From: CAYVOV01 sp964453525
GTDB taxonomy: Bacteria; Chloroflexota; Dehalococcoidia; Dehalococcoidales; UBA2162
Length of the DNA: 16,912 bases
NCBI GenBank assembly: GCA_964453525.1
Contig: CAYVOV010000034.1
Location: 1 to 16,912, forward strand
Reading direction: 5' to 3'
Of the stretch, positions 6,724 to 14,713 are shown piece after piece. The translations under genes and the position numbers were made by a program. Positions within the stretch are counted from its first letter, which is position 1. Each line of letters begins with the position of its first letter. The notes under the pieces were generated by a model. That model was not told the origin of the DNA, ran no database searches, and was given only the letters and a program-made list of their open reading frames with translations.

Positions 6724-7512
6724 ATGGGAGAGAGTATTCATATTCTGGTGGTTGATGACCATCAAGTTGTCCGAGAGGGATTACACCGACTTCTGAGTGA
6801 GGAAGAGGGAATGGAGCTTGTAGGCCAGGGCGCCAACAGTGAAGAGGCACTCTTGCAGGTCGAGATGTTCTCTCCCAATATCGTGCTTATGGACATCAAA
6901 ATGCCTGGTGTTGATGGAATCGAACTTACAAGACAACTGAAGAAAAAATACCCCGACTGCAATGTAATTATGCTTACCCTCTATGATGAATATCTTAATC
7001 AGGCGATGGAAGCAGGAGCGAGTGGTTACCTGCTGAAAGATATAAAACGCGAGGAACTGGCAGAAGCCATCAGACGCGTCAATAAAGGTGAAGTGGCCAT
7101 TAGTGAGAGTATAAGGGATAAAGCAAAATTTCTTCCCGAAAACAAACAATATACTCAGGCGGATGACGGGGAAAGCACCATGGTTGAAGAGGTGCAACTG
7201 GTACTTTCTCCCCCGGTTGAAGCTAACCAGCTGATGAGGTTCGCCGGTAGAACCGAGGAGAAGCTTGAGTCCAGGGTACTACAAATGATTGGCGCTTGGG
7301 AGGAAGGCACGGTAATGACAATCGCCCTGAACAAAGCTACCATGCTGTCAACCGTTCTAAGTATGTTTAGAGATATCCCCGAGATAGAAGCCATTAAAGA
7401 ACAACCGCTTGATGGCGGTGTAAATCCTAAACTCCTCAAAAAAGCCATGTCGATGCCAAAGATTCAGAACAGGACCAGAGCCACGCTCTTCGTCACCCTG
7501 GAAAAGAATTAG
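6724..7512 (+). CDS. Response regulator with unrecognised C-terminal output domain
   Basis: A 262-residue protein. The receiver (1-122) is a close paralogue of the preceding regulator's, down to shared nucleotide runs around the NVIMLTLYDEYL stretch; key residues are D11/D12, D57, T85 and K105. After a linker rich in polar residues, residues 153-262 form a separate domain with no LuxR helix-turn-helix. It reads as alternating strands and helices (EVQLVLSP, then a helix, RVLQMIGAW, VMTIALN, a helix, EAIKEQP), perhaps an alpha/beta sandwich. It may therefore act by protein contact or as a phosphate sink for the same kinase rather than on DNA. The start is ATG 6724, with GGGAGAG just upstream; the frame extends to GTG 6697, but that lies inside a hairpin and lacks a ribosome site. 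Confidence 0.8.
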   Translation: MGESIHILVVDDHQVVREGLHRLLSEEEGMELVGQGANSEEALLQVEMFSPNIVLMDIKMPGVDGIELTRQLKKKYPDCNVIMLTLYDEYLNQAMEAGASGYLLKDIKREELAEAIRRVNKGEVAISESIRDKAKFLPENKQYTQADDGESTMVEEVQLVLSPPVEANQLMRFAGRTEEKLESRVLQMIGAWEEGTVMTIALNKATMLSTVLSMFRDIPEIEAIKEQPLDGGVNPKLLKKAMSMPKIQNRTRATLFVTLEKN

Positions 7513-7532
7513 TCCCAGGAAACAGGTAATAG

Positions 7533-7558
7533 CAGGCTACTCTTCATCAAGTAGCCTG
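7533..7558. terminator. Hairpin between convergent genes
   Basis: CAGGCTACT (7533-7541) and AGTAGCCTG (7550-7558) form a perfect 9-bp stem with an 8-nt loop. It covers the stop codon of tyrA and follows the response regulator's end by about 20 nt. There is no T-run on either side, so it may protect or separate the two convergent transcripts rather than be an intrinsic terminator. Confidence 0.4.
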
Positions 7559-8409
7559 TACATGTCTTCATAAGACCTGCCGAAATCAGGATCCGTGCTT
7601 TCAAGTCTAGCTTTCAGAGTGTTCATCCTCTTTATGAACTCACTTCTGTCTTTGTTTTTCACTATGTCAGTCCATATTACGGCGCTTCTCTGAAACAGCT
7701 CTTCCATTTCTCCCATCCCCGGCAGATTCATCTGTATTGAGGCGTAAAGCTCCGGGTCTTCAGTGATAACACTCTCGGCTAAAGTCAGCAGTACTTTATA
7801 GGTCGGGCCACCGATTGACTTCATTGTCTCTAGGCCTTTAAAGCTGAGAAGTACATCTGCTGAAGCGATGGCAATGAAGTGGGAAAGCCCGAGTATAACC
7901 GCCATCATTTCATCATGCTTTTGAGGAGTCATTAAAGTCACTCTGGCGCCTTTGTCCTCAAGGTACCGCCGTAGTTTTTCAGCCAGAGCGCCCTCGCTAT
8001 CATCCGTCGGAGTGAGAACCAAGTTCTGATTCCGGACACTCCTGGCACCGGGACCGAATACAGGATGAGTTCCAAGAACCGTCACGTTAGTTAGATAGCG
8101 GTGCATCATCTCTACCGGTAATACCTTCACTGAAGTGATATCAATAACAATCTGGTCCTGATTCAGACAGGGTTGTAGCTCCTTTACAACATCCCTGAAG
8201 GCATCAATAGGTACCGATATCAGAACTATGTCAGCCCCTTCTACAGCAGTTGAAATACCTGTCGTGGTTTCGATACTGAGCTGCTTCCCGATTTCCAGCA
8301 GCTTCTTCTCATTCCTTCCGTGAATAATAACTTCTTTGTCATCTTTCAGCAGGAATCCGGCGAACCACCTTCCCATTTTCCCGGAACCGCCAATAATTGC
8401 TACTCTCAT
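7537..8409 (-). CDS. tyrA: Prephenate dehydrogenase
   Basis: A 290-residue enzyme for tyrosine synthesis that oxidatively decarboxylates prephenate to 4-hydroxyphenylpyruvate with NAD(P)+. The N-terminal Rossmann fold shows GGSGKMG at 7-13, and the region GTHPVFGPGA at 113-122 contains the expected catalytic-type His115. The C-terminal helical dimerisation domain is present; there is no fused ACT or chorismate mutase domain, so tyrosine feedback is not obvious at the protein level. An arogenate dehydrogenase is the alternative, not separable by eye. It is the last gene of the aro operon, 12 nt after pheA, and converges with the signalling genes. Confidence 0.92.
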   Translation of the reverse strand: MRVAIIGGSGKMGRWFAGFLLKDDKEVIIHGRNEKKLLEIGKQLSIETTTGISTAVEGADIVLISVPIDAFRDVVKELQPCLNQDQIVIDITSVKVLPVEMMHRYLTNVTVLGTHPVFGPGARSVRNQNLVLTPTDDSEGALAEKLRRYLEDKGARVTLMTPQKHDEMMAVILGLSHFIAIASADVLLSFKGLETMKSIGGPTYKVLLTLAESVITEDPELYASIQMNLPGMGEMEELFQRSAVIWTDIVKNKDRSEFIKRMNTLKARLESTDPDFGRSYEDMYRLLDEE

Positions 8410-8421
8410 CTATGTGCGCTC

Positions 8422-9498
8422 TTACAGCTTCTCCTTTGCACTGGGATATGAACCCAGGATCTTGAGAAAAAGAGATGTCTTTTCCAGGGCGTCAAGTACC
8501 TGCCGGACCTTGCTATCTTCACGATGTCCTTCAAAATCAAGATAAAAGTTGTACTCCCAGGGCTTTTGCTTGGTTGGTCTGGACTCTATCTTCGTCAGGT
8601 TAATACCATTTGAGGATATTATTCTAAGAAACTTATAGAGTGAGCCCGGTTCATGTTTTACCGAAAAGGCTATTGAGGTTTTATCGTCTCCCGTTGGCGG
8701 GACATCCTGTTTTCCCAGAATAAAAAATCTGGTGAAATTATTAGGATTGTCCTCTATTCCACTGGCGAGAATCTGCATATCATAGATTTCAGCAGCCCTG
8801 GCGCTGGCAATGGCAGCACCATCGGTCAGGCCTTTTTCTTTTATCATCACTACGCTGCCGGCAGTATCATATGTCGAAATTGATTCGCTTTTCAGGTGCC
8901 GGAGGAAAGCCTGGCACTGTCCCAGAGCCTGGGGGTGAGAGTAGACCCTTTTCACGTCTTCCAGTTTCACTCCCGGGCTAGCAATTAAACAGTGGACTAC
9001 CCTCAGCCTTGTTTCACCGCATACGCTCAGATTCGAATCCAGAAGCATATCGTAGGTCCGGTTGATGCTTCCCTCAAGCGAATTCTCAATGGGAACGATG
9101 CCGAACTCAGCCTGGTGTTTTTCCACGGCCTCGAAAACATCATCGACACTCTCACATGGCTTAACATGAACAGAGGAACCGAAATATCCGAATGCAGCTT
9201 CCTCACTGTATGCCCCTTTCTCTCCCTGAAAGGCAACCGCGATTCCTTCCAGATTCTTAGACACGGCTATTATCTGGCAGTAGATGCTTTCGATATCCTC
9301 AGGATTCAGATTCTCCTTTTTTGCGATATCCCTCACATTCTCAAGCACCACCTGTTCCCGATTAATATCCTCAATCTGCTTTCCCTGCTGCTTTTTCACC
9401 TCGCCGATTTCTTCGGCAATCTTTATTCTTTCAGCAATCAGCCGTACTATTCTGTCATCGGTCTCATCTATTTTTTTCCTGAGTTCTTCAAGGCTCAT
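8422..9498 (-). CDS. pheA: Bifunctional chorismate mutase / prephenate dehydratase (P-protein)
   Basis: A 358-residue fusion converting chorismate to prephenate and then phenylpyruvate, the phenylalanine branch. The chorismate mutase domain (1-85) keeps the AroQ active-site pattern: R7, R24, K35, D44, R47 and E48 have the same spacing as in the E. coli enzyme. The dehydratase domain (about 87-265) has AFQGEKGAYSE and the TRF motif at 256-258. The ACT regulatory domain (about 272-350) carries the ESRP motif at 305-308, used in Phe binding, while the partner GALV motif reads EPGSLY. Feedback inhibition by Phe is therefore likely at protein level, on top of the attenuation proposed at the operon's head. 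GGAGG precedes the ATG. It lies 26 nt after aroC. Confidence 0.95.
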   Translation of the reverse strand: MSLEELRKKIDETDDRIVRLIAERIKIAEEIGEVKKQQGKQIEDINREQVVLENVRDIAKKENLNPEDIESIYCQIIAVSKNLEGIAVAFQGEKGAYSEEAAFGYFGSSVHVKPCESVDDVFEAVEKHQAEFGIVPIENSLEGSINRTYDMLLDSNLSVCGETRLRVVHCLIASPGVKLEDVKRVYSHPQALGQCQAFLRHLKSESISTYDTAGSVVMIKEKGLTDGAAIASARAAEIYDMQILASGIEDNPNNFTRFFILGKQDVPPTGDDKTSIAFSVKHEPGSLYKFLRIISSNGINLTKIESRPTKQKPWEYNFYLDFEGHREDSKVRQVLDALEKTSLFLKILGSYPSAKEKL

Positions 9499-9524
9499 TT
9501 TCTACCTCCAGGGAAAATCCCGTT

Positions 9525-10619
9525 TTATACCTGCTTTACAACCTCCGGGATAACTCCGGCCCTGATTGCGAAATCGCAGAGGGTAACCGCCATCATCGCT
9601 TCAACAGCCGGCACGGCTCGGGGCACGATACAAGTATCATGCCTGCCCTTAACCTCAATGGATGCCTTCTCCATTTTATCGATATCCACGGTATCCTGCT
9701 TCCTGGCTATGGAGGGAGTCGGCTTGACAGCAACCCTCACCACCAAGGGCATTCCGTTGCTTATACCGCCGAGGATACCACCGGCATTATTTGTTGTGGT
9801 TACTATTTTGCCATTGTCAAGGGTGAAGGAGTCATTATTCTCCGAGCCTCTCATCCGGGCAGCGGAGAAACCGGAGCCGAACTCGACTCCTTTTACTGCC
9901 GGGATGGCAAACAGTGCTTTCGCCAGTTCTCCCTCCAGGGTATCGAAGACCGGTTCGCCGAGACCAGCCGGCAGATTTAATGCCGTGCCCTCGATTATCC
10001 CGCCCAAGCTATCACCTTCCTCTCTTGCCTGCTCAATAATCTTCATCATCTCTTCGGCAGCCTCAGGGTCGGCACATTTCAATACGTTTTTCGGTACATT
10101 TTGTCTTATCTCATCCGGTCCCATAGGGGAAGCTTTTATATTACCTATCTCGACAGTACAGGCAAGAATCTCAACATCAATCAGTTTAAGAAGTTTTTTA
10201 GCAACCGCTCCGGCCATGACAAAGGTAGCGGTGATTCTTCCGGAAAACCTGCCGCCTCCACGGAAATCATTGAATCCACCATACTTGACATAAGCTGTGT
10301 AATCGGCGTGTCCCGGACGGAGCAGATTTCGAGTCTTTTCATACTGACTGGAATCAACATCCTTATTCCATATCAACATAGTAACCGGAGCACCGGTGGT
10401 GTACCCACCCATTATTCCGGACAGGACCTCCACTCTCTCTTCCTCGGTCCGCGACGTCGATATCGGACTAACAGGTCTCCGCTTGTCCACTTCCTGCTGG
10501 ATATCCTGTTCAGTGACGGGCAAGCCAGCAGGGCAGCCGTCGATTACTACGCCGATGCAACTGCCATGACTCTCACCGAAACTCGTTATTGTGAACATAT
10601 TTCCGTAGCTATTTTCCAT
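9525..10619 (-). CDS. aroC: Chorismate synthase
   Basis: A 364-residue enzyme catalysing the last common step, trans-1,4 elimination of phosphate from EPSP to give chorismate, using reduced FMN. Signatures are GESHGSCIGVVIDGCPAG near the N-terminus (about 15-32), RPGHADY (about 101-107), and RGGGRFSGRITA (about 120-131). The family's usual length is about 360-390, so it appears complete. Its ATG lies inside the end of aroA (11-nt overlap including the aroA stop), so translation is probably coupled. No flavin reductase domain is fused, so reduced FMN must come from elsewhere. Confidence 0.96.
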   Translation of the reverse strand: MENSYGNMFTITSFGESHGSCIGVVIDGCPAGLPVTEQDIQQEVDKRRPVSPISTSRTEEERVEVLSGIMGGYTTGAPVTMLIWNKDVDSSQYEKTRNLLRPGHADYTAYVKYGGFNDFRGGGRFSGRITATFVMAGAVAKKLLKLIDVEILACTVEIGNIKASPMGPDEIRQNVPKNVLKCADPEAAEEMMKIIEQAREEGDSLGGIIEGTALNLPAGLGEPVFDTLEGELAKALFAIPAVKGVEFGSGFSAARMRGSENNDSFTLDNGKIVTTTNNAGGILGGISNGMPLVVRVAVKPTPSIARKQDTVDIDKMEKASIEVKGRHDTCIVPRAVPAVEAMMAVTLCDFAIRAGVIPEVVKQV

Positions 10620-11874
10620 TTACATTTACCTCGCCCCCAATGCTTTTCAAGGTCTCCCAGTACTCAGGATAGGTTTTTGAGACGCATTCAGCAGTCTCTA
10701 TAACCGTTTCTCCGGCAAGCGTCCCAAGCACGCTGAAAGCCATGGCAATACGGTGGTCGCCGCGGGTATCTATGAGTGCTCCTTTTGCCGGCGAACCAGT
10801 AATTACCAGCCTGTCATCCTCCTCCATCACCACCACACCCATCTTTTTCAAACCTTCCGCCACCGCCGAAATTCTGTCCGATTCTTTCAACTTGGCTCTG
10901 CCGATACCGGTCAGCTCACTTGTACCTTCTGCTGCCGACGCCAGGACTGCTACCGTCGGCAGCAGGTCAATGCAGTCGCTAAGGTCGGCTTTTACCGCCT
11001 TTAGCTTCCCCTTCTTAACAGTAATCAAACCACCATCGACTGTAACCACGGCTCCCATATCACTCAAAATGTTCAGTATCGCCCGGTCACCCTGCAGGCT
11101 TTCCGGGTTCAGGTTTTTCACCTCCACCTCACCGGACATTGCCCCCAGGGCAAGAAGATACGATGCCGAAGACCAGTCTCCTTCGACTCTGTATTCGGTC
11201 GGTTTATATTCCTGCCTTGCCGTCTGAAAAACCCTGAGGTCGGTTGAGCTTCTGACTTCAATACCGAAAGCTCTAAGGCACTCAAGGGTCATCAGGACGA
11301 ATGACTGCGACTCCAGCGGAGTGGTCAGCCTGATTTGCATGCCTTTTTCGGCGAATGGCGATACCAGCAGCAGAGCCGAGACAAACTGGGAGCTTATGTT
11401 TCCTGGCAGTTCAGTGGTCCCGCCTTTCAGGCTGCCGCCGTTAACGATGACAGCCATCTCTTCCTCCCGGTAGCTACAATCCACGCCAAGCTGTCTGAGC
11501 GCCTGGACAAGGGGCATCACCGGTCTTACTGCTAGAGAAGGGGGAACGGTTAGGCGGCACCTGCCAGGTGTTATCGAGCCGATGGCAGTCATGAATCTGA
11601 GCGTTGCTGCCGATTCCCGGCAGTACAGGTCGGATTCCGGAGCCTGAAAATTGCCACCGCTTACCCGCCACAGGTTCTCATTCCGGATTATGCGGACCCC
11701 CACCTTGGCCAACACATCTTCAGCCGCTTCGGTATCATCAGAACCAAGAGGATTGAGTATCCGGCTCTCACCATTAGCCAGGGCAGCGCACATCAGTCCC
11801 CGAATCGTGTAGCTCTTCGATGAAGGAGCCGCTACCCTGCCTTTTATTTCGCTTTTAGAGATTAAAGCTTTCAT
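10609..11874 (-). CDS. aroA: EPSP synthase (3-phosphoshikimate 1-carboxyvinyltransferase)
   Basis: A 421-residue enzyme joining shikimate-3-phosphate and phosphoenolpyruvate to give EPSP. Visible motifs are APSSKSYTIR at 16-25 (catalytic-type Lys20), SDDTEA at 45-50, SSQF for shikimate phosphate binding, GDWSSASYL, DLLPT with the conserved Asp, and AKLKESDR. The PEP-site loop reads RESAATLRF (86-94), where E. coli has the NAGTAMRP stretch. The position equivalent to E. coli Gly96 is Ala89, and the Pro101 equivalent is Phe94. Ala at that position is a hallmark of glyphosate-tolerant (CP4-like) enzymes. It lies 47 nt after the unknown anchored-protein gene and overlaps aroC. Confidence 0.95.
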   Translation of the reverse strand: MKALISKSEIKGRVAAPSSKSYTIRGLMCAALANGESRILNPLGSDDTEAAEDVLAKVGVRIIRNENLWRVSGGNFQAPESDLYCRESAATLRFMTAIGSITPGRCRLTVPPSLAVRPVMPLVQALRQLGVDCSYREEEMAVIVNGGSLKGGTTELPGNISSQFVSALLLVSPFAEKGMQIRLTTPLESQSFVLMTLECLRAFGIEVRSSTDLRVFQTARQEYKPTEYRVEGDWSSASYLLALGAMSGEVEVKNLNPESLQGDRAILNILSDMGAVVTVDGGLITVKKGKLKAVKADLSDCIDLLPTVAVLASAAEGTSELTGIGRAKLKESDRISAVAEGLKKMGVVVMEEDDRLVITGSPAKGALIDTRGDHRIAMAFSVLGTLAGETVIETAECVSKTYPEYWETLKSIGGEVNVNGK

Positions 11875-11921
11875 TCTTAAAAATCCTTAAAAATCCGTGT
11901 GTAAATATCCTGCCTGTGCCG

Positions 11922-12539
11922 TCAGGGCAGCCGCTCAATCAATTCTTCTAATCGCGGAACCCAGGACCTGTCTTCTTTATCCCTTCCTACAGATATCGAC
12001 CAGCCAGTATAAGTAATTTCTTCTTCAGATTCACGACCAACTAGAGTATGTCCATATAACCCTTCGCCCTGATTATCTTCGATGATGAATAATGTATTAT
12101 AGGTCTTTTCCAAAATATTGTAGCCTTTTTCATTTGTTTCAATGCGGTGTCTATCTTCAGGTTCAATCCATCGGTCAATAGCAACATTAATAGGGCTTCC
12201 GAAAGCCAATTCTATACATCTATTATTCTCTCTCATTTCCTGAATTTGTTCTTCATTCCAGAGGCAGTTGCATATTGAGTTAATCCGGTGAAGAGTTACA
12301 GTCAGTAGTTTTGTTATCTCCCTGCCAACTTCACTTTCCATATCGATTACTATCTGCTTTCCATTGTCATAATAAATAACCTTATCCGCCATACTTGCGG
12401 TTACCTCCGCCCTGGCGGAGAGTATATCCTTCGGCGTCTGGAACTTCTGGTAACCTAACCATCCCAGACCGCCGCCGAGCAGCAAGAAGACCAGTCCAGT
12501 AACTACACAGATAAGAAGCCATTTCCTGCTCCTCATCAT
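11922..12539 (-). CDS. Membrane-anchored protein of unknown function inside the aro operon
   Basis: A 205-residue protein I do not recognise. Residues 1-7 are basic (MMRSRKW) and residues 8-30 form one hydrophobic, glycine-rich span, so it is probably a signal anchor with the rest outside the membrane. The remainder is charged and mostly polar, with two nearby Cys (C89 and C91 in the ICNCLW stretch) and a predicted alpha/beta mix; no catalytic motif is evident. Its middle is visibly richer in A/T than the flanking aro genes, suggesting a different origin. It follows the aroK stop by 3 nt, using GAGGAATAG within the aroK end as ribosome site, so it is translated with the operon. No role in aromatic synthesis can be inferred. 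Confidence 0.7.
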   Translation of the reverse strand: MMRSRKWLLICVVTGLVFLLLGGGLGWLGYQKFQTPKDILSARAEVTASMADKVIYYDNGKQIVIDMESEVGREITKLLTVTLHRINSICNCLWNEEQIQEMRENNRCIELAFGSPINVAIDRWIEPEDRHRIETNEKGYNILEKTYNTLFIIEDNQGEGLYGHTLVGRESEEEITYTGWSISVGRDKEDRSWVPRLEELIERLP

Positions 12540-12542
12540 GCT

Positions 12543-13070
12543 CTATTCCTCATCCTCTATTTCTTTTAGTTTCTCTAATATTCTCTCCACCACCGTGTCA
12601 ATACTTAATTCCGAAGTATCCACGGTGATATCCGCCGCCCTCTCATAGAACGGCTTTCTGAACTCCAGCATCTCTTTTATCGTTTTCAACTGGTCTTCTA
12701 CTTCTAGCAGGGGCCTCTGCCCCTTTTCACCGGATACCCGATCCAGAATTACCTCCGGGGATGCTGTCAGGTAAACGGTAATTCCGTTTTCTCTCAGGCG
12801 GTCGGTATTTATTTTGTTGAGGACTATTCCGCCTCCGCAGGCGATGACAGCGTTTTTCTCTCCGGCAACTTTTTCAGTCGCCTCTATCTCAAGCTCACGG
12901 AAGGCAATTTCGCCACCCTCCTTGAAGATATCGGGAATTGATTTACCGGCATATTCCTCAATTATCCAGTCAAGTTCTAAAAACTTCCTGTTCAGCTTTT
13001 CAGCCAGGAGCTGTCCAACGGCCGTTTTCCCGGTGCCCATATAACCTATCAATGCAATATTTGTTTTCAC
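12543..13070 (-). CDS. aroK: Shikimate kinase
   Basis: A 175-residue kinase that phosphorylates shikimate at the 3-hydroxyl with ATP. The P-loop GYMGTGKT is at 9-16, with shikimate-binding residues D34, R58 (in IAFREL) and the CGGG stretch at 78-81. The lid arginine lies in GQRPLL at about 116-121. Length is typical of the family. The start is GTG 13070, which puts the P-loop at its usual distance from the N-terminus; no ATG fits. It lies 11 nt after aroE and 3 nt before the anchored-protein gene. Confidence 0.95.
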   Translation of the reverse strand: MKTNIALIGYMGTGKTAVGQLLAEKLNRKFLELDWIIEEYAGKSIPDIFKEGGEIAFRELEIEATEKVAGEKNAVIACGGGIVLNKINTDRLRENGITVYLTASPEVILDRVSGEKGQRPLLEVEDQLKTIKEMLEFRKPFYERAADITVDTSELSIDTVVERILEKLKEIEDEE

Positions 13071-13081
13071 TTTTTCACCGA

Positions 13082-13942
13082 CTACAGAAATTTAACTGCT
13101 TCTGCCTTCATTAGCTCAAACGGCGGCTTGACGCCCGTCCATTTTTCAAAAGCCAGTATTCCCTGCCAGACAAGCATGTCAATTCCGCTTATCGTCTCAG
13201 CCCCGGCAGCTTCCGCATCTCTCAGCAGTTTTGTCTTTACCGGGTTATAAACCACATCATATACGATAATGCCCGGTTTCAAAAGACTGGCCGGGACAGG
13301 TGTTTCTTCGTCATTGGGGCTCATGCCGACACTGGTGGCATTGACGAGTATATCCGCCTTTTCAAGTGCCCCTGCCAGATTCCCTTTTGTTAGTTCCATA
13401 GCATTTACATCTTTACCGAAAGTCTGTGTAATTCTTTCGGCCAAATCCGCTGCCCAGTCCAGTTCCTCCTGGCGGTTTATGATAACAAGACTAGCCCCGC
13501 GTTCCGCCAGAATAAAGGATACCGCCCTAGCCGCTCCTCCGGCTCCTACAAGCGCTATATACTTTCCCTCCGGCTCAATCCCTTTTTCAAGCAGCGGCTG
13601 GAGAAAGCCGGTGGCGTCCGTATTATATCCGGTCAGGACACCATCATCATTTACAATAGTATTGACAGCTCCAATCTTCTCCGCCAGAGGGTCGAGTTTA
13701 TCAATAAATGGTATAACATTGACCTTATGCGGGATGGTAACATTCAGTCCCGCCATATTTAATGCTCTCATTCCCTTAATTGCGTCACCAAGTCCATCAC
13801 TTTTCACTCCGAAGGCAACGTACACATAGTCCAGTCCTGTCTCCTTGAAAGCGGCATTGTGCATTGCCGGTGACATCGTGTGTTCTACCGGGTCGCCGAT
13901 TAGCCCGCAGACCTTTGTTTTTCCCGATATGCTGTCCGTCAT
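13082..13942 (-). CDS. aroE: Shikimate 5-dehydrogenase
   Basis: A 286-residue NADPH-dependent enzyme reducing 3-dehydroshikimate to shikimate. The substrate domain shows DPVEHTMSPAMHNAAF at 17-32 (the SxS-like shikimate site), NVTIPHK with catalytic Lys73, and NTDATGF with Asp109. The cofactor domain has GAGGAARA at 133-140 followed by INRQEE, where R favours NADPH. The usual C-terminal D-x-L-x-x-Q-G (IDMLVWQG) is present. Length is normal. The start is ATG 13942, 4 nt after the methyltransferase stop, with AGGATAGG overlapping that stop. Confidence 0.95.
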   Translation of the reverse strand: MTDSISGKTKVCGLIGDPVEHTMSPAMHNAAFKETGLDYVYVAFGVKSDGLGDAIKGMRALNMAGLNVTIPHKVNVIPFIDKLDPLAEKIGAVNTIVNDDGVLTGYNTDATGFLQPLLEKGIEPEGKYIALVGAGGAARAVSFILAERGASLVIINRQEELDWAADLAERITQTFGKDVNAMELTKGNLAGALEKADILVNATSVGMSPNDEETPVPASLLKPGIIVYDVVYNPVKTKLLRDAEAAGAETISGIDMLVWQGILAFEKWTGVKPPFELMKAEAVKFL

Positions 13943-13946
13943 TTTC

Positions 13947-14690
13947 CTATCCTCTTTTATCGATAATCGCTATATACATCGGACCTTTGGAGTCGATATA
14001 CCTACTCACACCCCAGCCGGTTCCTTCGAGGATATTCTCCATCTCATTTTTGGATACCACCAGATAATCGAACCACGGAGTAACATACTTTTTATACCTT
14101 ACCCTTAATCTCAACTGGCCGGCCATTCTCCCCCTTCTCCTGTTGAAGTCGTGATAGCTTAAATGTTCCGGGACGGTCGTATTATAGACCTCGGCTGATG
14201 CAGCTATTATCCTTCCTTTTTCTGAGGTAATACTATAGAACTTTTTAAGCAGCCGCCTTGCTCCATTAAAACTACCGACCAGACCGAAATTATTGCCCAT
14301 CATCATAATCGTATCGAAGCTCCCCAGCTTTGAATCTATCTTATTTATCGGCGTCACACTGGTATTCTTGACTCCTCTTTGCCTGCATACTTCGATTGCC
14401 AGTGGCGAATTATCCGTACACGTTACCTCCAGGCCTTTTCCCTGAAGATAAAGAGCATGCCTGCCGGCACCGCTACCGATATCCAGCACTCTACCTCTGG
14501 TAAATCTCATCGCTTTTCTCTCAAAAGACAGCCAGTGCCGGTATTCGCTGAAATACGCTGCCGGTCCTCCTGAGGTATCGAAATATCCATCATCTCTCTC
14601 AATAATTTCCGCTACAGCACGCGCTCCCGGAATATGCATTAAGTATTCATATATCTCGCGCCCGAAGGCGTCCTGATATTCTTTTAACAC
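13947..14690 (-). CDS. Class I SAM-dependent methyltransferase within the aro operon
   Basis: A 247-residue protein with a clear class I methyltransferase core. Motif I is VLDIGSGAG (68-76), followed by the acidic end of strand 2 (TCTDNSP) and a post-core region typical of small-molecule methyltransferases. The C-terminal part (PWFDYLVVSKNEMENIL and onward) resembles the last strands of that fold. The substrate is unknown; the position suggests a metabolite near the shikimate pathway, but it may be just a passenger. I chose GTG 14690 because GGAG lies 6 nt upstream; the frame extends to GTG 14702, which has no ribosome site. It is tightly packed between aroD and aroE. Confidence 0.8.
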   Translation of the reverse strand: MLKEYQDAFGREIYEYLMHIPGARAVAEIIERDDGYFDTSGGPAAYFSEYRHWLSFERKAMRFTRGRVLDIGSGAGRHALYLQGKGLEVTCTDNSPLAIEVCRQRGVKNTSVTPINKIDSKLGSFDTIMMMGNNFGLVGSFNGARRLLKKFYSITSEKGRIIAASAEVYNTTVPEHLSYHDFNRRRGRMAGQLRLRVRYKKYVTPWFDYLVVSKNEMENILEGTGWGVSRYIDSKGPMYIAIIDKRG

Positions 14691-14713
14691 CCTTTTCTCC
14701 ACACGCTATTGTA

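Noticed and set aside
8992..10293. A 433-codon open frame on the plus strand.
   Set aside because: It lies antisense to pheA and aroC, whose family motifs run through the same bases on the minus strand; its translation has no recognisable domain.
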